Assembly: GCF_021173675.1 (NCBI RefSeq)
Contig: NZ_JAIHON010000014.1
Location: 221,298 to 285,297, forward strand
Source of the DNA: Streptomyces lincolnensis
GTDB taxonomy: Bacteria; Actinomycetota; Actinomycetes; Streptomycetales; Streptomycetaceae
DNA: 64,000 nucleotides
Direction: 5' to 3'
Below the pieces are notes generated by a model that ran no database searches, was not told where the DNA came from, and worked only from the letters and a program-made list of their open reading frames with translations. Of this stretch, positions 44,611 to 53,546 are shown one piece after another. The position numbers and the translations under genes are program-made. How positions within the stretch are numbered: position 1 is the first letter of the stretch; each line of letters starts with the position of its first letter.

Positions 44611-46365
44611 ATGAGCAGCAGTCCGGAGACCTCGACCCGCGCCACCGGCGCACACCGGGCGCACCGTGAGGCGCGCGACCGCGCGGCGGCGCGGACGCTG
44701 GCGCAGCGCCCGCCCGCGCGCTACGAGCCGTACCTGGACGGCCTGTTCACCTACTGCCTGTCCGTGCTGTGCGACCACGACACGGCGACCGCCGCCCTGG
44801 GCGACGTCCTCGCGCTCGCCGAGAAGCGCCGCGGCCCGGACGCGGCCGGGGACCGCCGGGCCTGGCTCTACGCCCTGGCCCGCTGGGCGTGCCTGCGCAA
44901 GCTGGCCGAGGCCAAGCAGAAACGTCAGGCCGGCCACGCGGCGGGGCGACACGGCACCGAGAAGGAGCCGCCCACGACCCCGCCCGTCTCCGAGGAGGTC
45001 CAGGAGCAGCGGCGCCGCGAACTCGCCCTGCTCGCCTGGCCGGAGGCCGCCGGAACCACCCCGGAGCAGCGCGAGGCTCTCGAACTCGCCGTCCGCCACC
45101 ACCTCGCCGCCCACGAGGTCGCCGCCGTCCTCGGCATGGACGTGGCCGCCGCCCGGGAACTGCTCGCCTCCGCGGCCTGCGAGGTCGAGCGCACCCGCGC
45201 GGCCCTCGCCGTCGTCGAGACCGGAGGCTGCCCGAGTGTGGCGCGGCTCACCGGCGACAACCAGCTGGTGCTGAGCACAGCCCTGCGCCGCGAACTCGTC
45301 CGGCACGTCGACGACTGCCCGCGCTGCCGCCGTACCGCCGAGCGCGCGGTGCCCGGCCGCTGGCCCGGTGCCGCCGTCGCCCCCGCCGAGCTGTCCGTCC
45401 TGCAGGCGCCCCGCGCGGCCGTACGCATGGCGATGGCGCACCTCCCACGCGCGCGGGGCGCAGGGCCCCGCTTCGACCGGCGCGGCTTCCCGATGGACCC
45501 CAAGGACCGGGCCGCCCGAAGGGACCGCCTCCGCGCGCGGGCCGTCACCACGACCGTCGTCGCCACCGTGGTCGCCGCCCCCGTGCTCGCCCTGTGGGCC
45601 GCCTACCGGGGCACGCCGACCGGCGAGGGCCCGGCCGGCGGTTCCGCCAGCGCCAGCGAGGCGCACGGCCCCGACACCCTGGACGACGCGGCGGCGGGCG
45701 GCGGCTACGAGAACGCCGGCAACGCCAGCACCAGGCCCGGCGGCCGCTTCGCCAAGGGCAACGAACCCGACGTCTCGGTGGAGGTCATCAGCGTCGCCGG
45801 AGCCGGCCGCAAGGGCGCCGGGCAGCTGGAGGTCGCGGCGGGCAACGACGGCGACACCACGCTGATCACCCTCACCGCGACCGGCTCCGCGCCGGTGCGC
45901 TGGTCGGCGACCACCGGCGTGGACTGGCTCTACTTCAGCCAGTCCTCGGGAACCCTCGCGCCGGGCGCGTCGTTGACGATCAAGGTGTACGTCGACCGGC
46001 TGCGCGAACCCTCCGGCCCCTGGGACGCGCGCGTGGCGATCGCACCCGCCGGCGCCGTCGTCTCCATCGAGGGCTACGGCACCGCACCCGGCCCGTCCGA
46101 CCCCGCACCCGGCAATCCGGGCCCCGGCTATCCCGGCCACGGCGACCCGAGCGACCCGCCCCCGTCCGACCCGGGCCCCTCCGATCCCGGAGACCCGGGA
46201 GGCCCGGGCAGCCCGACACCCCCGCCCTCCTCCGACCCGCCGCCGAGCGACCCGCCCCCGTCGTCGGATCCGGACCCGACCCCCACCGACCCCGCCCCGT
46301 CCGACCCGGGCGGCTCGACGCCACCCCCGTCCGACGGCGGCGACCCGAGCCCGTCCACGTCGTAG
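44611..46365 (+). CDS. Sigma-like / zinc-finger / TM / BACON-domain fusion protein
   Basis: This 584-residue protein has a sigma-70-like helical N-terminus (YEPYLDGLFTYCLSVLCDHD, HHLAAHEVAAVLGMDVAAAR) lacking some conserved residues. A His-Cys-Cys segment (LVRHVDDCPRCRRT) like anti-sigma zinc fingers follows. A membrane helix (AVTTTVVATVVAAPVLALWA) is next. An outside BACON-type beta domain (VRWSATTGVDWLYFSQSSGT) and a Pro/Ser/Asp tail with DPPPSDPGPSDPGD repeats complete it. It joins sigma, anti-sigma and surface parts in one chain. ATG 44611 is used; GTG 44608 is possible. Its partners and signal are unknown. Confidence 0.82.
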   Translation: MSSSPETSTRATGAHRAHREARDRAAARTLAQRPPARYEPYLDGLFTYCLSVLCDHDTATAALGDVLALAEKRRGPDAAGDRRAWLYALARWACLRKLAEAKQKRQAGHAAGRHGTEKEPPTTPPVSEEVQEQRRRELALLAWPEAAGTTPEQREALELAVRHHLAAHEVAAVLGMDVAAARELLASAACEVERTRAALAVVETGGCPSVARLTGDNQLVLSTALRRELVRHVDDCPRCRRTAERAVPGRWPGAAVAPAELSVLQAPRAAVRMAMAHLPRARGAGPRFDRRGFPMDPKDRAARRDRLRARAVTTTVVATVVAAPVLALWAAYRGTPTGEGPAGGSASASEAHGPDTLDDAAAGGGYENAGNASTRPGGRFAKGNEPDVSVEVISVAGAGRKGAGQLEVAAGNDGDTTLITLTATGSAPVRWSATTGVDWLYFSQSSGTLAPGASLTIKVYVDRLREPSGPWDARVAIAPAGAVVSIEGYGTAPGPSDPAPGNPGPGYPGHGDPSDPPPSDPGPSDPGDPGGPGSPTPPPSSDPPPSDPPPSSDPDPTPTDPAPSDPGGSTPPPSDGGDPSPSTS

Positions 46366-46461
46366 CGCGTGGCAGGCCTCGGGCTCCGTGGGCTCGCGCG
46401 TCGGCCCGTGCGTCGGTCGGTTCCGGCCGAGATCGTCCCCGCCGCCCGGCGGCGGCCGACG

Positions 46462-47310
46462 TCAGCCGACGGGGTCCGCCGGATGCGGTGCCAGCAGCGG
46501 CAGCTGCGAGGCCAGTCGCTCCTCGCACAACTCCACGAGACGGTCGTAGCCCGCCTTGCCCATCAGCTCGATCAGCTCGGGCCGGTAGGAGACGTACACC
46601 GGATCGCCCGCGCCGTGCGCCGAGGTCGCCGACGTGCACCACCAGTGCAGGTCGTGGCCGCCCGGACCCCAGCCACGCCGGTCGTACTCCCCGATGGACA
46701 CCTGGAGCACCCGGGTGTCGTCCGGCCGGTCGATCCAGTCGTACGTCCGTCGCACCGGGAGCTGCCAGCAGACGTCCGGCTTGGTCTCCAGGGGCTCGCG
46801 GCCCTCCTTCAGGGCGAGGATGTGCAGCGAGCAGCCCGCGCCGCCCGCGAAGCCGGGCCGGTTCTGGAAGATGCAGGAGCCCTGGAAGGGGCGGGTCTGC
46901 CGGTCGCCGTCCTCGTCCTCCGAGATCCAGCCGTTTCGTGCGCCTTCGTCGTGGTACTGCCAGATGTCCGGAGTGAGCCTGGCCACGTGGTCGGCGACCC
47001 GCTTCTCGTCGTCCTCGTCGGAGAAGTGGGCACCCAGGGTGCAGCACCCGTCGTCCGCGCGGCCGGCCTGGATGCCCTGGCAGCCGCTGCCGAAGATGCA
47101 GTTCCAGCGAGAGGTCAGCCATGTCAGATCGCAGCGGAAGACCTGCTCGTCGTCCGCCGGATCAGGGAACTCCACCCACGCGCGCGCGAAGTCGAGCCCC
47201 GTCTCGTCCGCTGCCGGGGCCCGCCTCGCCTTCTTCGACTGCTTCGGTGGCTTCACCTGCGAAGAACCGGTGGAGGATTTGTCGGTCTTCGCCTTTTTCG
47301 TCTTTGGCAC
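46462..47310 (-). CDS. Cysteine-rich conserved hypothetical protein
   Basis: This 282-residue protein has a Lys-rich N-terminus (MPKTKKAKTDKSSTGSSQVK) and about ten Cys in a conserved-looking pattern: VFRCDLTWLTSRWNCIFGSG, CQGIQAGRADDGCCTLG, GSCIFQNRPGFAGGAGCS, KPDVCWQL and HWWCTSA. This looks like a metal- or Fe-S-binding protein of the YkgJ/DUF3109 kind, but I cannot assign it. No signal peptide is present. It is divergent from the Ppx gene, 71 bases away. The low identity to known folds makes the role open. Confidence 0.75.
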   Translation of the reverse strand: MPKTKKAKTDKSSTGSSQVKPPKQSKKARRAPAADETGLDFARAWVEFPDPADDEQVFRCDLTWLTSRWNCIFGSGCQGIQAGRADDGCCTLGAHFSDEDDEKRVADHVARLTPDIWQYHDEGARNGWISEDEDGDRQTRPFQGSCIFQNRPGFAGGAGCSLHILALKEGREPLETKPDVCWQLPVRRTYDWIDRPDDTRVLQVSIGEYDRRGWGPGGHDLHWWCTSATSAHGAGDPVYVSYRPELIELMGKAGYDRLVELCEERLASQLPLLAPHPADPVG

Positions 47311-47381
47311 GGGTCAAGGGTAAGTCTCCACAGGCACCTCCGGAGACTGCCGAGCGGCCCGCTGGCAGTAGCGTTCCGTAC

Positions 47382-48314
47382 ATGAGACTCGGTGTCCTCG
47401 ACGTGGGATCGAACACGGTGCATCTGCTGGTGGTGGACGCACACCCGGGCGCACGCCCCCTGCCCGCGCACTCGCACAAGGCGGAACTGCGCCTTGCCCA
47501 ACTCCTGGACGAGGACGAAGCCATCGGCCCCGAAGGCGTCGACAAGCTGATCTCGGTCGTCCGGGAGGCGCTCCAGGCCGCCGAGGACAAGGGCGTCGAG
47601 GACCTGCTGCCGTTCGCGACCTCCGCCGTGCGCGAGGCCAGCAACGCCGACGACGTCCTCGCGCGCGTGCGGACCGAGACCGGCGTCGAGCTCCAGGTCC
47701 TCACCGGTGCCGAGGAGGCCCGCCTGACCTTCCTCGCAGCCCGCCGCTGGTTCGGCTGGTCCGCGGGCAAACTTCTCGTCCTCGACATCGGCGGCGGCTC
47801 CCTGGAGATCGCCTACGGCATCGACGAGGAGCCCGACGCGGCCGTCTCGCTGCCGCTCGGCGCGGGCCGCCTCACCGCCGGCTGGCTCCCGGGCGATCCG
47901 CCCGACCCGGAGGCCATCAGGGCCCTGCGCCGCCATGTCCGTACCGAGATCGCCCGCACGGTCGGCGAGTTCAGCCGCTTCGGCGCCCCCGACCACGTGG
48001 TCGCCACCTCAAAGACCTTCAAACAACTCGCCCGCCTGGCCGGCGCCGCCCGCTCCGCCGAGGGCCTCTACGTCCAGCGCGAACTCAAGCGCGAGTCCCT
48101 GGAGGCCTGGGTCCCGCGCCTGGCCGGCATGACGACCGACCAGCGCGCGGAACTCCCCGGCGTCTCCGAGGGCCGGGCCAACCAGCTCCTCGCCGGCGCC
48201 CTTGTGGCGGAGGCCGCGATGGACCTGTTCGGCGTGGAGACGGTGGAGATATGCCCTTGGGCTCTCAGGGAGGGCGTGATCCTGCGGCGCCTGGACCACA
48301 TGGGCTCCCCGTAA
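47382..48314 (+). CDS. ppx: Exopolyphosphatase, Ppx/GppA family
   Basis: This 310-residue ASKHA-fold enzyme removes phosphate from polyphosphate or pppGpp. Motifs are MRLGVLDVGSNTVHLLVVDA, PFATSAVREASNAD, GAEEARLTFLAARRWFGW and LLVLDIGGGSLEIAYG. The length matches mycobacterial Ppx1, and in mycobacteria the ppx1 gene is close to a TIM-barrel isomerase gene and proC, as in this window. A -10-like TAGCGT lies just upstream of ATG 47382, so the transcript may be leaderless. The gene is convergent with the GH92 gene. Confidence 0.92.
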   Translation: MRLGVLDVGSNTVHLLVVDAHPGARPLPAHSHKAELRLAQLLDEDEAIGPEGVDKLISVVREALQAAEDKGVEDLLPFATSAVREASNADDVLARVRTETGVELQVLTGAEEARLTFLAARRWFGWSAGKLLVLDIGGGSLEIAYGIDEEPDAAVSLPLGAGRLTAGWLPGDPPDPEAIRALRRHVRTEIARTVGEFSRFGAPDHVVATSKTFKQLARLAGAARSAEGLYVQRELKRESLEAWVPRLAGMTTDQRAELPGVSEGRANQLLAGALVAEAAMDLFGVETVEICPWALREGVILRRLDHMGSP

Positions 48315-48329
48315 CCACCTGGGGGGCGC

Positions 48330-51300
48330 TCAGGCGGTGGCGAGCCCGAACACGTGCATCCGCCCACCGCTCGTACTCGAAGGCAAGGTCACACTCGCCA
48401 ACCGCTTCCCCGCCGCCAGCGGGACCGGAGCGGTGGCGAAGACATACGTGTCCACGTCATCCGTACTCCCGGAGTACAGCCGGTAGGCGGTACGCACCGC
48501 CACCACGTTCCCGTACGACGGCTTCTGCGCGCCCCCGCCCAGTGTCCAGTCGCTGAACCCGACGGTCACCTGCTGCGTGCTCCCGTCGGTGTACGTCAGC
48601 GTGAGCGTGCCCGTACTCGGGCCGTTGCTCGAACTGCCCAGGAGCGCGATCCGCGTCGCCTCGCCGGAGACGTCGAGGACCTGCCCACCACCGCCGACGA
48701 CGATGTTGTCGGGATCCCCGGGACCCACCTTCGGCCAGGTGAACGAGAAGCCCCCGGCGTCCACCGGCGCACCGGGCGTGACCTTCTGGTCGGCCAGCGC
48801 CTTCGCCGAGTAGCTGCCACCGCCTCCGTCGAAGTCGCCGGTCGGAGCGCTGTCGTCCGCGGAGATCCCGTGGTTGTCGAGGTACCACGGCACGCTCCCG
48901 CGCGGGGCGACGGTGACGGCCACGGACGCCTTCGCGACGACCGCGCCCGAGGAGTCCGTCAGCGTCAGCGGGACCGTACGGAACCCGTCGGAGCCGTCCG
49001 CGGCCGTCACCGTGAACGAGGCGGCACCGTCACCGCCGCCCACCCCGGGCACGGCGACCTCGCCGCCGGCCGGGGTGACCGTCAGGCCCTCCGGTGGCGC
49101 GGCGGCCCACCGCAGCGTGCTGCCCCGCTCCCGCAGTGACCGCACGCCGACCGTCACCTTCTCGGAGGTGTCCCCGGGCCGCACGCGCACGCGTGAAGGC
49201 GTCACGCCGGTGAAGTACGGCTGCTCGCCCTCCCGGAACGACGGCGGCGCGTCGCCGGCAGCACCGCCCCAGGACGTGTTCGCCCCGGTCCCCAGCGTGT
49301 AGTCCAGGGTGCCCCCGTCGGCGACGAAGGACTCCGGCAGCCAGGCACGCCCGCTCGCCCGGCCGTTCACCTTCAGGGACTGGACGTAGTACGTGTCCGC
49401 GGACGCGCCCGGCGCGTTCACGGTGATCGTCCTGCCGTTGTCCCGGTGGACGGTGATCCTCGGGAACAGCGGGCTGGCCAGCACCAGTTCGGCCCGGCCG
49501 GGCACCTGCGGGAACATCCCCAGGGCGCCCCACACGTACCAGGCGGACATCGTGCCCAGGTCGTCGTTGCCCACCAGCCCGTCGGGACCGGGCCCGTAGA
49601 GGGTGTTCAGGGAGCGCCGTACGACGTCCTGGGTGCGGTACGGGGCGCCCGCGTAGGCGTACGCGTACGGGGCGTTCAGGGACGGCTCGTTGCCCAGGAA
49701 GGCGTACGGCTCGTGCGGACCGGCATTCAGCTTGGTGAAGTAGGTGTCCAGCCGCTTCACGGCGGCCCGGTCACCGCCCACCGCGCCGAAGAGCCCGGCG
49801 AGGTCGTACGGCACCATCCACTGGTACTGGGCGCCGTTGCCCTCCATCCACCAGCTGGAGTCGGCCGGGTCGTACGGCGTCAGGAAGGAGCCGTCGCGCA
49901 GACGCGGCTGGAGGGAGTCGTTGGCGGGGTTGAACAGGTTCTGCCAGTTCTGCGCCCGCTTCATGAACGCGGTCCGCGTGGAGGTGTCGCCGAGGCGCCC
50001 CGCGAGCTGTGCGATGCCGAAGTCGGCGGTCGTGTACTCCAGGGTCGTGGACGGGTCGCTGGGGAGGTAGCCGAGCTTCTGGTAGTCGGCGAGGCCGTAG
50101 CGCTCCACATAGCGTGCGTTGGGTTTCTGGACGGTCGTCGCGCCCTTCACCATGGACGCGAGCGCGTCCTCGGCGTCGAAACCGGTGGCCCCGAAGGCGT
50201 ACACGCTCGCCAGGATCGAGTGGTAGGGGTCGCCGTTCATGACGCCGTTGAAGTCGTTGTTCACCGACCAGCGGTCCCACACGTCGCCGGCCTGGTGGGC
50301 CTGGTTGTACATCGACTGCGCGATGTCGCCGGCCACATCGGGCGCGAGTAGCGCCAGCAGCTGCACTTCGGAGCGGTAGATGTCCCAGCCGGAGAAGTTG
50401 GCGTACTGGGTGTGCCCCGCGGTCGTCCTGTGCGTGCGCCCGTCGAAGCCGACATACCGGCCGTCGACGTCACTGAAGACGTTCGGCTGGATCAGCGAGT
50501 GGTACAGGGCCGTGTAGAACGTCGTCCGCTGGGCGTCGGTGCCGCCCTCGACGGCGATCTGGTTCAACCGCTCGTTCCACGCGGCACGCGCGCGTGCGGC
50601 CACGGTGTCGAAGCCGGCGGAGCCCTGCTCGGCCCTCGCGTTGGCGGCGGCGCCCTCGGCACTGACGTACGACAGCCCGACCTTGACGCCGACCGAGCGG
50701 CCCTTGGCGGTGTCGAAGGTGACGTAGGCGCCGGAGCCGGGTCCGGAGACGCTGACGGACCTGTTCTCGACCTTCTCGGACTTCTCGCCCTGCTCTGACT
50801 TCTCGGCGTTCTCGGCGTTCTCGGTCTCCTCGACCTGCTCCGTCTTGTCCGCCGTGTCCATGTCGACCTTGGCGCGCGCGGTGCCGCGCACGCTCTCGTC
50901 GCCCGGGGTGACGGTGTCGTTGTGCCAGGTGCCGACGGAGGCGAAGGGGCGGTCGAAGGTGGCCGAGAAGTAGACGCGGTAGCGGTTGATGCCGCCGCAG
51001 AACTTCCCGCTCGCCACATAGCCGCTGATCGTGCGGCGATCCTCACTGATGTCGGCCTGCGCGTCGTTCGCGCCGCCGATCGATCCGGAGACGTTCACCA
51101 GCAGCGACGCCGTCCTGTCGCTTTCCGGGTAGGTGAACCGTCCGGCGCCCGAGCGCTGGGTGGCGGCCAGTTCGACCTTCGTCCCGGAGGCGAGCGTGAC
51201 GCCGTAGGAGCCCGGCGAGGCCTTCTCGTCGTCGTGCGAGAAGCCGTCCAGGTAGTGGTCGGGGTCGGTGGCGGGGGAGGCGGTGACCTGCCCGGAGTAG

Positions 51301-51686
51301 GGCATGAAGGGCAGGTCCTGGGCGCCGTAGCAGCCGGCGCCGGAGAGGTGGGTCAGGCTGAAGCCGCGGATCTTGTCGTCGTCGTAGAAGTAGCCGCCCG
51401 GCTGGGACCGGTCGGTGTCCGGGCTCCACTGGACCATCCCGAACGGGGCGACGGCGCCCGGGAACGTGTTGCCCGCACCGCCGCCGGTACCGAAGTCGGG
51501 TCCGCCGGGCTTGGTGCCGACGAACGGGTTCACGTACCGGGCGAGGTCGGCGGTGGTTCTGGCCGTGGGGGGCTCGGTGACGGCCTGGGCGGGCACGGAC
51601 GCGCAGAGGGTGGCCCCGAGGGCGAGGGCGGCGCCAAGAAGACGTCCCGCGCGCGGGCGCGAGACGGACAAGCGTGGGGGGTGCAT
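48330..51686 (-). CDS. Secreted GH92 alpha-mannosidase with C-terminal accessory domains
   Basis: This 1118-residue protein has a signal peptide (residues 1-36, GAALALGATLCASVPAQA). The GH92 domains run to about residue 770 (YVNPFVGTKPGGPDFGTGGG, GFSLTHLSGAGCYGAQDLP, GVMNGDPYHSILASVYAFGA). A NEW3-like beta domain and a carbohydrate-binding-like domain follow (DGSTQQVTVGFSDWTLGGGA). GH92 enzymes cut alpha-mannosides from glycans. An acidic/Lys low-complexity stretch near residues 280-310 interrupts the N-terminal domain. It is an accessory degradative enzyme of the kind used on yeast or fungal mannans. Confidence 0.92.
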   Translation of the reverse strand: MHPPRLSVSRPRAGRLLGAALALGATLCASVPAQAVTEPPTARTTADLARYVNPFVGTKPGGPDFGTGGGAGNTFPGAVAPFGMVQWSPDTDRSQPGGYFYDDDKIRGFSLTHLSGAGCYGAQDLPFMPYSGQVTASPATDPDHYLDGFSHDDEKASPGSYGVTLASGTKVELAATQRSGAGRFTYPESDRTASLLVNVSGSIGGANDAQADISEDRRTISGYVASGKFCGGINRYRVYFSATFDRPFASVGTWHNDTVTPGDESVRGTARAKVDMDTADKTEQVEETENAENAEKSEQGEKSEKVENRSVSVSGPGSGAYVTFDTAKGRSVGVKVGLSYVSAEGAAANARAEQGSAGFDTVAARARAAWNERLNQIAVEGGTDAQRTTFYTALYHSLIQPNVFSDVDGRYVGFDGRTHRTTAGHTQYANFSGWDIYRSEVQLLALLAPDVAGDIAQSMYNQAHQAGDVWDRWSVNNDFNGVMNGDPYHSILASVYAFGATGFDAEDALASMVKGATTVQKPNARYVERYGLADYQKLGYLPSDPSTTLEYTTADFGIAQLAGRLGDTSTRTAFMKRAQNWQNLFNPANDSLQPRLRDGSFLTPYDPADSSWWMEGNGAQYQWMVPYDLAGLFGAVGGDRAAVKRLDTYFTKLNAGPHEPYAFLGNEPSLNAPYAYAYAGAPYRTQDVVRRSLNTLYGPGPDGLVGNDDLGTMSAWYVWGALGMFPQVPGRAELVLASPLFPRITVHRDNGRTITVNAPGASADTYYVQSLKVNGRASGRAWLPESFVADGGTLDYTLGTGANTSWGGAAGDAPPSFREGEQPYFTGVTPSRVRVRPGDTSEKVTVGVRSLRERGSTLRWAAAPPEGLTVTPAGGEVAVPGVGGGDGAASFTVTAADGSDGFRTVPLTLTDSSGAVVAKASVAVTVAPRGSVPWYLDNHGISADDSAPTGDFDGGGGSYSAKALADQKVTPGAPVDAGGFSFTWPKVGPGDPDNIVVGGGGQVLDVSGEATRIALLGSSSNGPSTGTLTLTYTDGSTQQVTVGFSDWTLGGGAQKPSYGNVVAVRTAYRLYSGSTDDVDTYVFATAPVPLAAGKRLASVTLPSSTSGGRMHVFGLATA
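50764..50850. repeat. In-frame low-complexity repeat inside the GH92 gene
   Basis: Repeats of TTCTCGG(A/C)(C/G)T and GGCGTTCTC encode a run of Lys, Glu, Asn and Ala (EKSEQGEKSEKVEN). Repeat expansion by slippage is the likely origin, and it alters the protein in frame. Confidence 0.75.
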
Positions 51687-51958
51687 GGAGGCGAAACGCC
51701 TTTCGTCGAACGCCGTTACGGGTGCGTTTCGACCCGTACGTCACGGGCAGTCAATCGGCTTCGCGGACAAAGAGGCGTGATCGACATCAAGTTCCACCCG
51801 ATGCCCCCTGTTTCACCGTGGACCTGCCGCTTTCTGCGCGTCCGGTGAAGAGCCGCCGCGGACAAACCACGAACAACTCCGCGCCCTCCTATGGCGAACC
51901 CCACAACGGCGCGGAGGAGCCCCACGTCCACCCGACCGCACCCCGTAATCTGTCCCCC
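51687..51958. other. 272-base gap between GH92 and the TIM-barrel gene
   Basis: I see no gene here. The GH92 and isomerase genes are divergent, so both promoters should lie here. No clear operator was found. Confidence 0.45.
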
Positions 51959-52792
51959 ATGGCAGAGCCCGTCGTACGCATCCCGGATGCGAAGGTCGCC
52001 CTGTCGACGGCGTCCGTCTACCCGGAGTCGACCGCGACGGCCTTCGAGATCGCCGCCCGTCTCGGATACGACGGCGTCGAGGTGATGGTGTGGACCGACC
52101 CGGTCAGCCAGGACATCGAGGCCCTGCGCAGACTGAGCGACTACCACCGGATTCCGATCCTCGCGGTGCACGCCCCCTGCCTGCTCATCACGCAGCGCGT
52201 GTGGTCCACCGACCCCTGGGTCAAGCTCCAGCGCGCCCAGGCCGCCGCCGAGAAGCTCGGCGCGAGCACCGTCGTCGTGCACCCGCCGTTCCGCTGGCAG
52301 CGCCAGTACGCGCGCGACTTCGTCAGCGGGATCTGGCGCATGGCCGACGAGACGGACGTACGGTTCGCCGTCGAGAACATGTACCCCTGGCGTTACCGCG
52401 ACCGCGAGATGCTCGCCTACGCCCCCGACTGGGACGTGACGAAGGAGGACTACCGTCACTTCACGATCGACCTCAGTCACACGGCCACGGCCCGCTCCGA
52501 CGCGATGCAGATGATCGACCGCATGGGAGACCGCCTCGGCCACGTCCACCTCGCCGACGGCAACGGCTCAGGCAAGGACGAGCACCTCGTCCCCGGTCGC
52601 GGCAGCCAGCCCTGCGCCGAGCTGCTGGAACGGCTCGCCCTCGGCGGCTTCGACGGCCATGTCGTCATCGAGGTCAACACCCGCCGCGCGATGTCCGGCG
52701 CCGAACGCGAGGCCGACCTCGCCGAGGCCCTCGCCTTCACCCGCCTCCACCTGGCCTCGGCGGCGCCCACGGCGCAGGCGCGCCGGCCGTGA
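51959..52792 (+). CDS. Sugar phosphate isomerase/epimerase-like TIM-barrel protein
   Basis: This 277-residue protein belongs to the AP endonuclease 2/xylose isomerase-like TIM barrel family. Motifs are VALSTASVYPESTATAFEIA, LGYDGVEVMVWTDP, ILAVHAPC, STVVVHPPFRWQ, FAVENMYPW, HFTIDLSHTATA and RLGHVHLADGNGSG, with His/Glu/Asp metal ligands. The substrate is unknown. The family also sits beside ppx1 and proC in mycobacteria. Its TGA overlaps the GTG of the TetR gene, so the two are co-translated. Confidence 0.88.
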   Translation: MAEPVVRIPDAKVALSTASVYPESTATAFEIAARLGYDGVEVMVWTDPVSQDIEALRRLSDYHRIPILAVHAPCLLITQRVWSTDPWVKLQRAQAAAEKLGASTVVVHPPFRWQRQYARDFVSGIWRMADETDVRFAVENMYPWRYRDREMLAYAPDWDVTKEDYRHFTIDLSHTATARSDAMQMIDRMGDRLGHVHLADGNGSGKDEHLVPGRGSQPCAELLERLALGGFDGHVVIEVNTRRAMSGAEREADLAEALAFTRLHLASAAPTAQARRP

Positions 52793-53400
52793 CCGACGCC
52801 ACGGCCCGCAAGAGGGGCCGCCCCCGGCGTACCGAGTCGGACGCGGCCGGCACTCGCGACCGCATCCTGGACGCGGCCCGCCAGCAGTTCTCCGAGAGCG
52901 GCTTCGAGAAGACGTCCGTGCGCGCCATCGCCAAGGCCGCCGGGGTGGACGCGGCACTCGTCCACCACTACTTCGGCACCAAGGAGCAGGTCTTCGAGGC
53001 GGCCGTCGAGGTCGCCTTCGCCCCGGCCGTGAAGGTGCGGGACGCGGTCCTGGAGGGCCCTCTCGACGACGCCGGCGAGCGCATGACCCGCACCATCTTC
53101 GGGCTCTGGGAGAACCCGGTGACCCGCAAGCCGCTGCTCGCGATCGTCCGGTCGGCGGTGAACAACGAGGCCGCGGCCGCCGTCTTCCGCCGCCTGGTCT
53201 CCACGCAGCTGCTGCGCCGCATCGCCGGGGAACTCGACGCCCCGGACGCCGAGCTGCGCGCCGAACTGGCGGCCGCGCAGCTCGTCGGCGTCGCGATGAT
53301 GCGCTACGTCATCAAGATCGAACCGGTGGCCTCGGCGGACGTGGAGGAGATCATCGCGCGGGTGGCGCCGGTGGTGCAGGGGCATCTGACGGGGCCCTGA
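52789..53400 (+). CDS. TetR-family regulator
   Basis: This 203-residue regulator starts with GTG overlapping the isomerase stop. A basic N-terminus (ARKRGRPRRTESD) precedes a TetR helix-turn-helix: TRDRILDAARQQFSESGFEK, TSVRAIAKAAGVDAALVHHY and FGTKEQVFEAAVEVAF. The C-terminal domain shows the TetR_C-like motif WENPVTRKPLLAIVRSAVNN. No neighbouring transporter is present; it may control its own operon or ilvD. The ligand is unknown. Confidence 0.9.
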   Translation: MTDATARKRGRPRRTESDAAGTRDRILDAARQQFSESGFEKTSVRAIAKAAGVDAALVHHYFGTKEQVFEAAVEVAFAPAVKVRDAVLEGPLDDAGERMTRTIFGLWENPVTRKPLLAIVRSAVNNEAAAAVFRRLVSTQLLRRIAGELDAPDAELRAELAAAQLVGVAMMRYVIKIEPVASADVEEIIARVAPVVQGHLTGP

Positions 53401-53546
53401 CGGGTCCCTGAGGCGTCCTTCGCCGAGATCCCCGACCTCGTGCTCCTCTGAGACGCGCGTCCCGCGATACGGACACCGGGGCCACGGTGTCAGACCCCGG
53501 GCGTACGCTCGTTAGCAGTCAGATCTGTCTGAAGGAGCGAGCGACG

